From: Perkinsus olseni
Lineage: Eukaryota; Perkinsozoa; Perkinsida; Perkinsidae
Length of the DNA: 54,114 bases
Assembly: GCA_013115135.1 (NCBI GenBank)
Contig: JABANP010000367.1
Coordinates: forward strand, 1-54,114
Direction of reading: 5' to 3'
The notes beneath the pieces were generated by a model that ran no database searches, was not told the origin of the DNA, and saw only the letters and a list, made by a program, of their open reading frames with translations. The position numbers and the translations under genes were made by a program. Positions 29,188-38,988 of this stretch are shown here, piece by piece; the first letter of the stretch is position 1; every line of letters starts with the position of its first letter.

Positions 29188-29542
29188 TGCAGCATCCGAG
29201 GCGTTGTGTTCCTAGTTAGAAGGTTGATGAGATCGAAGGAAACAATAGGCTTTGAATGATGAAAAGTGTCACATCCGACCTTCGTGTGGTCAGTGGGAGA
29301 ATAGTAGTGACTAGGAGGTCCCAAAACTTAGTGACCAAAGCCTAAGGAACGGTGTAGGTATAACGGCCTTCAACATCTCAACGCGGGATTTAGTGTCACG
29401 ATGAAGATAGAATTTAGATGATTAGCAGGTGAAGGCAGAACAATGTGGCAGAGGTGAAGGCTCGGAGTGTGGTGTTGTACGAATGAAGCCTCACAGTTCT
29501 AGCCCATCGACCAGGGCTAGTACCACTCAGCTCTCATCGTTC

Positions 29543-29614
29543 GGCTGTGTGGTCTAGTGGTATGATTCTCGCTTAGGGTGCGAGAGGTCCCGAGTTCAAT
29601 TCTCGGCACAGCCC
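29543..29614 (+). tRNA. tRNA-Pro(AGG), array copy 1
   Basis: Full cloverleaf: acceptor GGCTGTG/CACAGCC, anticodon loop TTAGGGT, T-stem CCGAG/CTCGG. No T4 run follows. Confidence 0.95.
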
Positions 29615-29710
29615 TGTCCTCATCCATAGATGAGGTCTGGTCTTGTACGAATGAAGCCTCACGGTCATAGCCCATCAACCATGGCTGGTAGCACTCACTC
29701 CTAATCACTC

Positions 29711-29782
29711 GGCTGTGTGGTCTAGTGGTATGATTCTCGCTTAGGGTGCGAGAGGTCCCGAGTTCAATTCTCGGCACAGCCC
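29711..29782 (+). tRNA. tRNA-Pro(AGG), array copy 2
   Basis: Identical to copy 1 over all 72 bases; again no oligo-T terminator before the next unit. Confidence 0.95.
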
Positions 29783-29878
29783 TGTCCTCATCCATAGATG
29801 AGGTCTGGTCTTGTACGAATGAAGCCTCACGGTCCTAGCCCATCAACCATGGCTGGTAGCACTCACTCTCAATCACTC

Positions 29879-29950
29879 GGCTGTGTGGTCTAGTGGTATG
29901 ATTCTCGCTTAGGGTGCGAGAGGTCCCGAGTTCAATTCTCGGCACAGCCC
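29879..29950 (+). tRNA. tRNA-Pro(AGG), array copy 3
   Basis: Identical to copies 1 and 2; the downstream flank differs (aagttatcg) and has no T4 run nearby. Confidence 0.95.
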
Positions 29951-30640
29951 AAGTTATCGTTCTTCGCCCATTTCAAGCTAGTACCGAACTGCAACATTCT
30001 GTTGTTATGGTGCTGCCACCACGGACTCCGTGATTAACAAGGTTGACCTTGTCCCTTCCGTGTCACGGAGGTGAGTTACCCAGGCCAAAATATTCTTGTT
30101 TCATCATCAACAACCACCGACCATTGTTGTAGGCACTTCCATCCGATCGAAAGAACTCGGTAGTAACCAACTACTGAGGTTCACAAGCATAGACTTATGG
30201 TCCACGTCACGCAGCCCGCCTCGTCACGGTTCGGTACCTTCTCATGCACTTGATCTATCAATGCCTATTGTCCAATTTAGACCATCTACAGACGTTCTCC
30301 CGTCCCAATCACGTTCAGCAGCGAAGAACGCCCACCTACCCACAGTACTGACACCCAAGTAGCCGCACGCATGCGCATGATTTGTCTGGGCGCGCGAGAT
30401 TCTCATTAGAAAACTCGTGATTTTGGAAATTTCTGAGTGAACGCAACGACCGCACGGCGAGTTGTGGTGACGTGACTTGAATTTCGGTAGTTTATCACTG
30501 ATGGGCTTCCGTGCGATTCTGATACTCGTATTTTGAGAGGAAAACTAGCTGTTCGTTGGGGGGATGGTAATAGGAAGTGCAATTTTTACAGGGTTATACC
30601 AGATCAAGTACTCCGTGTACTTTAAAGCCTGTCAGACCCA
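29951..30640. other. 690 bp upstream of the Alba cluster
   Basis: Likely holds the Alba 1 promoter. I see no conserved gene or clear promoter element. Confidence 0.4.
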
Positions 30641-31535
30641 ATGGTAGCTGGCACCACTTATCGTCGTGTTGAGAAGCCTGCTGAGAAAACTGAGGTCAGT
30701 GCTCCGTCGCCTCGGTAGTGCGTATCCGGGCTCGATGCAGGCTCAAGACGGAGAGGTTCGCATCACCTCCGTTGGTCGAGTGAACAACTTCGTTGACGAG
30801 GCCATTCACTGGTTCCTCGGTGATGACGATGCTCACAAGGCTTGTAAGAGCGTTAAGATCATGGCTAGAGGTAAGCATCATTGCGATCATGAAGCCCTTC
30901 TTACCATGATAGTGACTGTTAGGTGTGGCAGTAGCTAAGGCTGTTATTGTCTCGGAAATCCTCATTCGCCGTGTCCCTGGATTGAAGCAAGCCGTCGAGC
31001 TCGGTAGCAATGACGTCGAGGAAGAGTATGAGCCAGTTGACGATGCGGATAAGGATCACGTAAGCGTATCTTAGGTTGAAGCGTGCTGATCACGGTGATG
31101 GTCAGGTAAAGCAAGTTCGTATCGTACCGTATCTTGTTAATACACTAACTGCCACGAAGCCTCTCACTAAAGATGCCATCAAACCCGATGAATTTGTCGA
31201 GTAATACGAGTTTGGTATCCTAGGTTGATGCAAAGTGATTCACAATTAGACGCCCCGATCTCGCCGGTGAAGGGGGCCGTCGTCGTGGCGGGGGCAAGGG
31301 CCGTGGCGGCAAGGGAAAAGGTGAGAGCGCGGTTTCTTCCTGAGCGGCGGTTGATTTTGTTTGCATTTTTCTAGGACGCGGTGGCCGCCGTAGCAGCGAT
31401 CGTCCACGCGGAAAATCCGGCGAGTCGGCCAAGAGTACTTCAACCGTTTGTGGGTTTCTCAGTGGATTTGGTTTGTTTTCAGATGAGAAGAACAAGAGTG
31501 GCAAGAAGGGAGAAGACAACAACGTGGCCGCTTGA
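30641..31535 (+). CDS. Alba-domain nucleic-acid-binding protein 1 with RGG-type tail
   Basis: Alba proteins bind RNA and DNA; in protists they act in translation control and chromatin. Starts MVAGTTYRRVEKPAEKTE; the Alba domain follows: VRITSVGRVNNFVDEAI, VKIMARG, VAVAKAVIVSEILIRR, ELGSNDVEEEYEP, VRIVPYLVNTLTA. After an intron at 31201-31252 the tail is GGRRRGGGKGRGGKGKG and RGGRRSSDRPRG, then EKNKSGKKGEDNNVAA and TGA at 31533. A reader without the 31201 intron would stop at TAA 31202, losing the tail; the intron is favoured because it carries the gtatcctaggttgatgc box and opens an RGG reading frame. About six introns, mostly 46-53 bp. Confidence 0.85.
31060..31105 (+). repeat. Alba 1 intron with GTATCTTAGGTTGAAGC
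   Basis: 46-bp intron; the clearest full copy of this box, beginning four bases after the 5' GT. Confidence 0.75.
31201..31252 (+). repeat. Alba 1 intron with GTATCCTAGGTTGATGC
   Basis: 52-bp intron gtaatacgag...cacaattag. A one-base variant of the box supports the splice call, which decides whether the RGG tail exists. Confidence 0.65.
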
Positions 31536-32027
31536 AGTGGTGGGAAGGACCATTCCACTAGGGCGAGTACTGCTGCTTTTCGTGTCAGGCTAGTCGCCCT
31601 TCGAGACCGTTCACGATGGTCATCTTTGCTGTGATTACAACGAGTCCTTTGTAGTCGTTGTGGCTGAGGTATCAGCTCACAACAATGCTACATCACTATT
31701 ATCAATACCACTCCTGCTGCCCCTTCTCCTGCTGCTGCTACTTTTGTCTACGTCAACAGTACTTAGCCGAATGGCGACCTGTCAGTAGTCGATGGCGAGT
31801 TGATTACGCCTCTAGAAATTTAAAGATTGTCAAACCATCTCCCGATCTTGTGTTGTGATCCTGGAGGCCAACGGTGCGTTTCAAGATGAAGGGGCGCGCT
31901 GTGAAGATTCCTTTCGACCGTTTCGGAAATCGTGGCGATTTATTTCGGGCGAGCGCTTTTTGCATAGGGGTGGTTTGTGGTCGTTGACTCATCATTCCTT
32001 TACAGTTTTACGATCCCCATTCCCTCC
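31536..32027. other. Intergenic, Alba 1 to Alba 2
   Basis: 492 bp; probable 3' and 5' untranslated sequence. A ttgcatag and a tttacag before the Alba 2 start could be splice acceptors. No gene seen. Confidence 0.4.
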
Positions 32028-32950
32028 ATGGTTACCAAGTTTAGACGTGTGCAGAAGAGCGCGAACGCCGCCGCTCCAGAGGACGGCGTCACTGAGGTCC
32101 GCGTGACTTCGATGGGTCGCGTCAATGCGTTCGTCGATGAGGCCATCGAGCACCTGGTGGGCTCGGAAAAGCATGCTGCGACCAAGGAGATCAGAATCAT
32201 GGCCAGAGGTGGGGTATCTTGAGGTTCACTCCGGCTTTTTGCAGTGATGGTTAGGTACCGCGATCGCCAAGGCTGTGATCGTCTCGGAGATTCTGAGTCG
32301 CAGAATCCCGTGCCTCTCTCAGGAGGTAAGATCCCCTAATCACCACCGGGACGTATCTTTGTTGTCTTTAGGTTGAGCTCGGGTCGAGTGATGTCGAAGA
32401 CGTCTTCGAGCCCGTCGGTGAGCACGATGAGGATGTCGGCAATGTGACGCAAGTACGCATTGTTCCATCGCTCGTTGTGACTCTGAGAGCCGATAAGGAA
32501 ATTAAAGAAGAGGACATCAGAGAGCATCAGTTTATTAAGTGCGTTGGTGATTCTCGTCGACTTGTAAACGGAGCTTGCCGCACTGTAGGCGTCCTGTGCT
32601 CGCTGATCCTCCTGCCTACCGCTCCGGACGCCCCACTGGTCGACCCGGGTATCGTTTCCGTCCGAAGAACAGAAAGAACCCGTCGGGCACCAAGGCTGCT
32701 GGCGGCGTGACTCCGGTGAAGGTCGTTGCTGGTGAGTCGCCGCGCTTCGTGCTGCTAGTTGAGGTTGTTTTGCACAGATTCGACGACCGAGGATGATTCA
32801 GCAGTCAAGAAACAACGTCGTGATAGACGCCGTAGAAACAGAGGCAAGAAGGAGCAAGGTGAGATTTTATGTTTACTCAGGGTCGACCTTGGATACTTTT
32901 CGTCAGATGCTGGAAAAGTTAACGCTGAAGCTCCTCAGGTCGGGGCGTAG
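32028..32950 (+). CDS. Alba-domain nucleic-acid-binding protein 2 with basic tail
   Basis: Starts MVTKFRRVQKSANAAAPEDG at 32028. Alba blocks: VRVTSMGRVNAFVDEAIEHL, IRIMARG, TAIAKAVIVSEILSRRIP, VELGSSDVEDVFEPV, VRIVPSLVVTLRADKEIKE. The tail, in another exon frame, is RPVLADPPAYRSGRPTGRPG, KNRKNPSGTKAAGG, KKQRRDRRRRNRGKKEQ, ending QVGA and TAG at 32948. Introns of 46 bp interrupt at the same place as in Alba 1 (after IMARG), so the genes arose by duplication. Gene order and strand suggest tandem copies. Confidence 0.85.
32209..32254 (+). repeat. Alba 2 intron with GTATCTTGAGGTTCA box
   Basis: 46-bp intron at the position homologous to Alba 1 intron 30871-30922, which lacks the box; so same site, different filling. 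Confidence 0.65.
32326..32371 (+). repeat. Alba 2 intron with GTATCTTTGTTGTCTTTAG
   Basis: 46-bp intron with the GTATCTT box in its 3' half; splices CLSQE to VELGSSD. Confidence 0.6.
32858..32906 (+). repeat. Alba 2 intron with gtcgaccttggatac
   Basis: 49-bp intron; reversed, diverged copy of the GTATCTTAGGTTGAAGC box. Confidence 0.55.
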
Positions 32951-33501
32951 ATGACGTTTTGATCTGACGAGACTTCGTTCCTCGTTGAGGAAGTTGGCAT
33001 ATATCAGAACCTATTATTGATATTTTTTTTACTTTTTCATCTTCATATTGATTGGTGCCCTATTATGTGTGCAGCGTAGTAGTAGGTGCCGAGTCGCCAC
33101 AATGTCGTGGAACAACGACTAAATCAAGAATAGATGAGAATATGTGGTGTAGAAGGATTCTGATAGGACTCAACTTCCATTGCAAATGAGGAGATAAGAG
33201 TCGAAGTGTTGAGTTCAGAGTGGGGTGGAGTTGCTCTGTTGATTTAGCGCTCGCCCGGCTGATCGATTACGGTTATGAGATTCTCGAGCACAACCTGAGG
33301 CTAGTGATGTGGTTTGTGTCGAGATAGTCATCGCAAGTGTCGTATCTGGAAGCGGCTTGGAGGGTAAGGGGCGTGGTATCTTCAGGTTGACCACGCATGA
33401 TACACAAGAGGTCGGGTCGTTGCGTATGTAGATCTTACGAACTATCCCAAACACATGGTAGTATTTCTAAGATTATTCAATAATTATTGTTGTAACGATC
33501 A
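32951..33501. other. Intergenic, Alba 2 to Alba 3
   Basis: 551 bp. ggtatcttcaggttgacc at 33377-33394 is a further copy of the intron box, perhaps in an untranslated-region intron. No gene seen. Confidence 0.4.
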
Positions 33502-35160
33502 ATGACAGTAGCCACTACTCCTACTACTGGTGTTACTAAGACTGTTCCTGAACAACCAGTCACCCCAGAAAAGCCGACTACGCGTTCGGTAGAAGCACAG
33601 TCGACCGGAGCCACCGAGAGGAAGGAAGTCCCCTCGCCCCTGTGTCTGAGAAGAAGGACGTCGCCTCGCCTGTGACTGAGAAGAAGGACGTCGCCTCCCC
33701 TGTGACTGAGAAGAAGGAAGCCGCCTCGCCGGTCACTGAGAAGAAGGAAGTCGCCTCCCCGGTCACTGAGAAGAAGGAAGTCGCCTCCCCGTGACTGAGA
33801 AGACGGAAGTCGCCTCCCCTGTGACTGAGAAGGCTGAGGTCCCTGACGTTCCCGAAGCAGCTGCGTTGAACCCTTCCAAAAGATACAGAAGAGTTCAGAG
33901 GAACAGGGAAGAGAAGGATCCTGTAGGTGTTCACATGTCGATAGCGTTGCTGATGTTTGCTGTTCTCAGAAAGCCTTGGCCCATGAGGTCCGCATCACTG
34001 TGTCCGGAGGTGTTGGTCTCTTCGTGAAGGAAGGTGTTCGTAAGCTGCTGGACACCACTGAGGGCATCCCTGAGATCAAGGTCATGGCTAGAGGTGAGTC
34101 GTGAGAGAAGGGAGGGAGGTGTTTGATGATTTATCCTCTTCCTGTAGGTCCGGCTATTGCAAAGGCTGTTATTGTTTCTGAGATGATTAATCGCATGATA
34201 GCCGACTTGGAGCAGGACGTGAGTCATCTTGTCGTCTGTCGCTTCGGTTTTTACGTCAGTTTTTATACGGATTTTTACTGTGATTTTCACGCGTTTTCAC
34301 GCGTTTTTACGTTGGTTTCTACAGGGATTTTTACAGTGGTTTTTACGCGGTTTTTACAGTGGTTTTCACGGTGGTTTTTACGCGGTTTTTACAGTGGTCT
34401 CTTCCGCAGGTTGAACTCGGGTCTACCGATGTTAATGACGAGTATGTGAGTGTTGATGAAGAACATGAGGTGGGGGATGCTGTGTTCCATTTCCCGGGAA
34501 ATGAGTTGTTGTTTCTCAGACTGTTGTAGCGACTCGTATTGTCCCCTTCCTAGTCGTCACCATCCGTCACCCGAAGGGTTTGATTGACAAGTCCACGGTC
34601 AGCAGGCGTCCGAGGAACACGTGAGTTCAACAACCACAAGGAGATCGCGAGACTGTAGGGGAATGTTCATCTGCTCAGTCGTGTGCCCATCGCCACGAAG
34701 GCTGATATTGCCGCCATCAAAGAGAAGGAAGAGAAGGCCAAGGAAGGTAGTACTACTATCGCCGCGTGATGGCGTCAGTATATTGTCATCAGACACTGAG
34801 GGCGCGTCTAAGAGAAAGAACCGCAGGAACCGTCGTGCCCGTCGTGGAAGCCTCAAGGCTGATGGTGAGTCAAGCTTGCAGGAGGGTTATCGTTGATCTG
34901 ACCTCCTCTATAGTTGCTGACGAGTCCACCAAGACTGAGCAGCAAGTAACCAAGGAAGTCGCCGAGGTTGCCCCTGAAACTCCTAAGAAGGTCGAAAAAC
35001 CCGAGGAGAAGGAGGCAGCACCAGCCGAGCCGGAGGTGGCGAAGACGGCCGCTGTGGAGACCGAGAAAGGTGAGTGATGTCTTTGTTTGAGTATGATGGT
35101 TATGTTGACCCGGTAGAACCTTCGGCCTTTGATGGCGCAGTGGAGCCCCGAGCGAAGTAG
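33502..35160 (+). CDS. Alba-domain protein 3 with 10-residue repeats and K/E-rich tail
   Basis: Begins MTVATTPTTGVTKTVPEQ, then about seven copies of KKEVASPVTE. After ALNPSKRYRRVQRNREEKDP and a short intron comes the Alba domain: AHEVRITVSGGVGLFVKEGV, IKVMARG, PAIAKAVIVSEMINR, VELGSTDVNDEY, TRIVPFLVVTIRHPKG. The tail has ASKRKNRRNRRARRGSLKAD, a K/E/P-rich stretch (ETPKKVEKPEEKEAAPAEP) and ends VEPRAK, TAG at 35158. Repeat copies differ by single bases in C runs (near 33633 and 33788), so the frame as given breaks; I read these as indels because both sides are open in a consistent frame. It is the most diverged of the three Alba genes. Confidence 0.78.
33621..33835 (+). repeat. 30-bp coding minisatellite, about seven copies
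   Basis: Unit gaagaaggaagtcgcctccc plus cggtcactga, coding KKEVASPVTE in Alba 3. Confidence 0.85.
34219..34409 (+). repeat. Alba 3 intron with gtttttacgcg tandem repeat
   Basis: 191-bp intron, longer than its neighbours because of many copies of gtttttacgcg / gtttttacagtg, with a larger unit of about 35 bp near the 3' end. Splices ADLEQD to VELGSTD. Confidence 0.75.
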
Positions 35161-36475
35161 ACGCGGAGGTAGTGAGATTCCCGACTAGAAAGTCTAGTTG
35201 TCATTTTTCTATCGAATATACCATTACAGGCTTACGAAAATGACGGTTACTTTTCCGAGGCGGCAGGGAATTCTATCGGTGGGCGTTGGGGTAATACAAA
35301 CACCCCGGTTCGAATCCCCGTAGCGGCCTTATTTTACCCGTATTTTTCTTACGTCCGTGAAGTCGTATGTTGTTACTTTGATGATGTTGACACCCACTCT
35401 TCCTTGGCGATTTTTTGTCGAATGGTCGGGAGTTGTTGTTCTCATGCCCTGCTCCCTCTTCTACCAGCAGGAGTGGGCTCATCAACCCGTCTATTCTTCG
35501 TCAAGATCAACACCACAACGAGCAGAATTAGCGAACAGCAGTGATGCATCTGTTGTCGTTATCGCTGTTGTTTTTCTTTTTGCCATCAGGGAAGAATTTC
35601 AAAGCACTAGCTCGTCTTGATTTGAGTCATTATGTAAATACTCGGGAATTTGGTGATGGTCAGTCTATCGGCGACGGTAGAAGATGCCCTCACCGCTGAT
35701 GCTGTTCTGCTTGGCAGGATTGGTAGTATCAGCGCAAACGCATTTCCTTCGTTGAATTGTTGATGCTTGCGTACCGGAGGAGGACTCCGTCATTCTTCTC
35801 AGAGAATGGGGGAGCGCTCAACACAGCGGACGAAAAGGGGAAGAAGCAGTAGGCCCGGGGCGAGGCTCTCCTTCGTTCGACCCGTCTTATTTTCAACGTC
35901 TCGCCATCTGACAGAGAGTAATAGGGAAGAAAAGAGCTCTTTTGGTGACAAATTATGATTCAGAGTATGAGTGTGATCGGAGGATGTAGTTAAAAGAGGA
36001 AAACTTATGTGGGAGAAAAATTCCGTCGGACAATCAACAGAGAGCAAGAACCTATCTCGGGGAAACTTTTTCTGAACGAACTTTTTCTTTTTCTTTTTCT
36101 GAGCTTTTTCCTAACAATGCTCGTAAATTGGGTTGTATGGTTATTACTTACGCTCCGCAAGATTCGGCGTGAGCAGGGCCTCATAACTTTCTCGTGGTTA
36201 TAGAAATCGAACGACATCATGACTATGTTCGGACCCGTCTTTCAACGTAGAATTGCGTGATGTGGAGGAAGTTGTCGATGTTGGTCAATCCCACCCAGGG
36301 GTCGAAGGAGGCTCGAAACGAGTAGAGGAGGGCCTGTCGGTATTTTTCACTCTGAGAAGGTTTTCTTTTGGAGGGTTAGCTTGGGTGCCGAATGAATAAC
36401 CCGGCAGCATCTTTCATCGTCAGAACATCGGCGAGTGTTTTTCCTTTTCTGTATCCTCCGTTCCCATTCTCTCAG
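35161..36475. other. 1.3 kb without an identified gene
   Basis: At 35261-35329 a tRNA-like tract ends accccggttcgaatccccg and gtagcggcc. Small open frames exist, one with a hydrophobic stretch near 36090, but none is convincing. Confidence 0.4.
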
Positions 36476-36882
36476 CGACTACGACATTGACCATCTCCAC
36501 TTCGATACGGAAGAGGAAGAAGATTTGTAGTCGCTGGGGAGTTGGCTCTGACTTCAACTTTGCCATTCGTGGAGATTTTACGGCCGTCACGGGATCGACT
36601 TCGACTCCGATGATGATGACGACGACGAGGATTTCTATCACGACTGGGAGCAGCACTTCGAAGGTCGTTGATAATCCGATCGGTTGTTGTGCAAATTTTT
36701 TATTTCAAGATTTCCATCCGAGTATGATGATGACATTCACACTGAAAGGGAGTACAGCGCAGGAGTTCACGCAGGACGTCGAAGTCGCTGGACAGCTCCT
36801 CAGAGGTACCATCGCCATTTCGTTCAATATATCATTGCGGGTTTTCGGACTGGGTATTTTCGTGCGGTCATTTTTTCGTGAC
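36476..36882 (+). CDS. Hypothetical acidic protein, partial
   Basis: Unrecognised. Exons 36476-36526 (DYDIDHLHFDTEEEEDL), 36575-36663 (YGRHGIDFDSDDDDDDEDFY, HDWEQHFE) and from 36710; introns 48 and 46 bp. The third exon's frame is uncertain: phase gives DFHPSMMMTFTLKGS, while another frame gives PSEYDDDIHTEREYSAG. 5' exons were not found. Rich in Asp, Glu and His. Confidence 0.4.
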
Positions 36883-36979
36883 GCGTAGAAGCAGCATGAG
36901 AATCTGTCAGCGATTCATCCCCTGCCGGAGCTTGTAAGCTGTACAGGATACGCCGAGCATACCGCTCATGCACCACTTC

Positions 36980-37009
36980 ATCGTTTCCGCTAACACTAGC
37001 GGAAACGAT
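36980..37009. repeat. Perfect hairpin, 13-bp arms, 4-base loop
   Basis: ATCGTTTCCGCTA, loop ACAC, TAGCGGAAACGAT. Confidence 0.85.
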
Positions 37010-37265
37010 TTTCCGATTTTTTCCGCTCTCAAGAGTCTGTCGTAAAGTTTCATGTGCGGACTCTGCAGAGCTGATACATTGTCGTCTTGTCATAGTTCCT
37101 CCCTTCTTGAAGTTTTTGAAGTTCCACAATACGGCCCAGGGTGACGCTCATGTTGTAGCCTGCAGGTGTTCTGCTGTCCAACTCGCTAGCAGGGGACTCG
37201 GCGGATGTAGATTTCGAAGTGGGTCCACCGGCATTCAGTTTGTCTTCCGCCGGAGTCGACCTTAG

Positions 37266-38078
37266 ATACGCGATCCTGAAGGGAATATCTTTTTCGAGAA
37301 AAGAGATGCGGCTGAGGCTATGTTTTATGAGAAGACTAGACTCGCAGGAGAGTATCTTCAGGGCGTCGTTCAATGTTTATCAAATACTTTCAGCGAGCAA
37401 ATCGCCGATAGGAAATTCCACAATCTTAAAATTGTACAACAGAATTATGGAAGAGCTGAGGAGCATATCTAAGCCATTGAAAGTTACGGAAGAATCTGCC
37501 GCCTTTTTTGTTCCAAGTTTTGTACAGACATGCTATCGAAAATCCATGTTTCATAGGAGTTGATTCATACTAAGAAAATCGTCGAATTGCTAGCAGATCG
37601 GGTTCTGCCTCAGCCGGCGAAAGCGTTGGACTCTGACACATCCTCTAAGGGAATCATCAACGATCTCGCGGTTCACCGGGGTGCACACCAATCTCGAGAT
37701 CATATATTTGATGGTTTCTTACTGACTCTGATCGAAGTGAACAGCCCTTTCCAAGCGGACTGTTGTCGACCGTGAATGGGCTTGGCCGATGTTCATAAGT
37801 TTGGAGTAAAACTAAAACTGTTGAAGCAGCAGACTGTGTCGAGCTGGGATCTCTTCGAGCCTTCCATGAGACTTCTGGGTGACATGAAAAATAGCAAGCT
37901 CATGAGGTGTTCATCTCATGGATTTCGAGTCAGTGATAGCGTTGTTTTACGAGCAGGAAGCAGCACGAACAGGAACTTGCCTTCAGGAAGCAAGTTCACG
38001 TTGATCAGGTATCGACTACTGGTCACGAATAAACACTGGAGTGACAGCCAAGAGGTGCTCTCCAGTATTCAGTGTTAG
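37266..38078 (+). CDS. Hypothetical protein exons, unresolved
   Basis: Unrecognised. The clearest exon is 37266-37473, after an acceptor gtcgaccttag of the motif-group type: RDPEGNIFFEKRDAAEAMFY, EKTRLAGEYLQGVVQCLS, helical and charged, ending EEHI before a stop. Further open stretches follow after an AG at 37559 (LIHTKKIVELLADRVLPQP) and near 37776. I could not join them into one gene. Confidence 0.3.
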
Positions 38079-38690
38079 CGCTTCGTAGTAGCTCCTTAGG
38101 TCACCCTAGGCGTCATGGTCGGAGGCTCGAAGACTCTGAAAACTGAACACATCACGGACGTACAGGAACAGATAGACGTAGTTTGCGGGTTGTGTGGTGG
38201 TGGTGGTGGCGGAGGGAGTTGGTAAGGTGCTGGATACGATACTTCGAGACACGCAAGCTGAAAGCACTTACCTGTGGATACGCCAGAAGAATCATTTGGG
38301 AGTGGTACAATCAATGCATAGTGTAATATTAAGGAAGTTCAAGTGGTACCAAGGAGAGCAAGATTTGTTCTTCTCTCAGCGAGTTCTGTGGTTCTTCTTG
38401 TTCGACTTCGTGGCCTTGACCGTAGCTGCATGGTTCCAAGTGTAACGACGCTGAGCGGCTGTTGAATTCTTAGCCGCTGTGATCAGGTATTACGTGAAGA
38501 GTTTACTGATGGACAGAAGGTTCATTTGATGCATGATGATTCTCGTAGTATCACTCTGCTAGTTCAGTGTTATGTGAGAGTGGCTGAACAAGGGAAGAGG
38601 GATTGAACACGTCATTTCTTATATATACTCACGATGCTTATACGCTTAGGAGGGGTGCGCAACCGTTGCACGATGAAAGCGTGAAATAAA
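38079..38690. other. About 600 bp without an identified gene
   Basis: Has a GGT/GGC-rich stretch near 38195-38215. No convincing coding region or RNA. Confidence 0.35.
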
Positions 38691-38762
38691 CTCTCGCCGG
38701 ATTCGAACCTGCGACCTACCCGCGCCGAAAAATTAATAAAGGTGAAAGGATCGGGTTCCTTG
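38691..38762 (-). repeat. tRNA-like antisense tract
   Basis: The plus strand reads ctcgccggattcgaacctgc, the complement of a T-arm; upstream arms are not recognisable. Confidence 0.45.
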
Positions 38763-38814
38763 AAGCACGCTAGTGTTCCTGGAAGTTCACGTTCCATTCA
38801 TCGCCGCCCCACAA

Positions 38815-38988
38815 ATGGACCTACTCCTCTCGGGCATCCTCTTGATGTGCCTCCAGTCTGCCGCTAAGCAGTACGGCTCCCCTCAACGTGCTTTGACGGA
38901 CCTCATCTGTCCGGGCTTCTGTGATGATTGCCCTTCTAACTGTGGATGTGCTGGTCAATTTTGCTGCGGATGCACATGTGAATGTTGA
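38815..38988 (+). CDS. Small secreted Cys-rich protein (57 aa)
   Basis: Unrecognised. MDLLLSGILLMCLQSAAK looks like a signal peptide; the mature part QYGSPQRALTDLI is followed by ten Cys in 27 residues: CPGFCDDCPSNCGC then AGQFCCGCTCEC. It is a single open frame with no intron needed. The start is taken at the Met nearest the leader. High Cys density suggests a disulphide-packed or metal-binding peptide; I do not assign a function. Confidence 0.55.
   Translation: MDLLLSGILLMCLQSAAKQYGSPQRALTDLICPGFCDDCPSNCGCAGQFCCGCTCEC

Larger units (their letters stand above)
29470..29950 (+). repeat. Three-unit tandem array, about 167 bp per unit
   Basis: Each unit has a leader (tgtacgaatgaagcctcac ... 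agcccatc) and one tRNA-Pro(AGG). Units 2 and 3 also share a near-identical link starting tgtcctcatccatagatgag. Confidence 0.9.

Noticed and set aside
29470..29950. CRISPR array (regular repeats near 29.5 kb)
   Set aside because: Only three 167-bp units, each containing a tRNA-Pro; the genome is eukaryotic.
36009..36203. Open frame with a hydrophobic run (LFLFLFLSFFLTMLVNWVVW)
   Set aside because: Comes from a T-rich tract, has no splice or family support; left unassigned.
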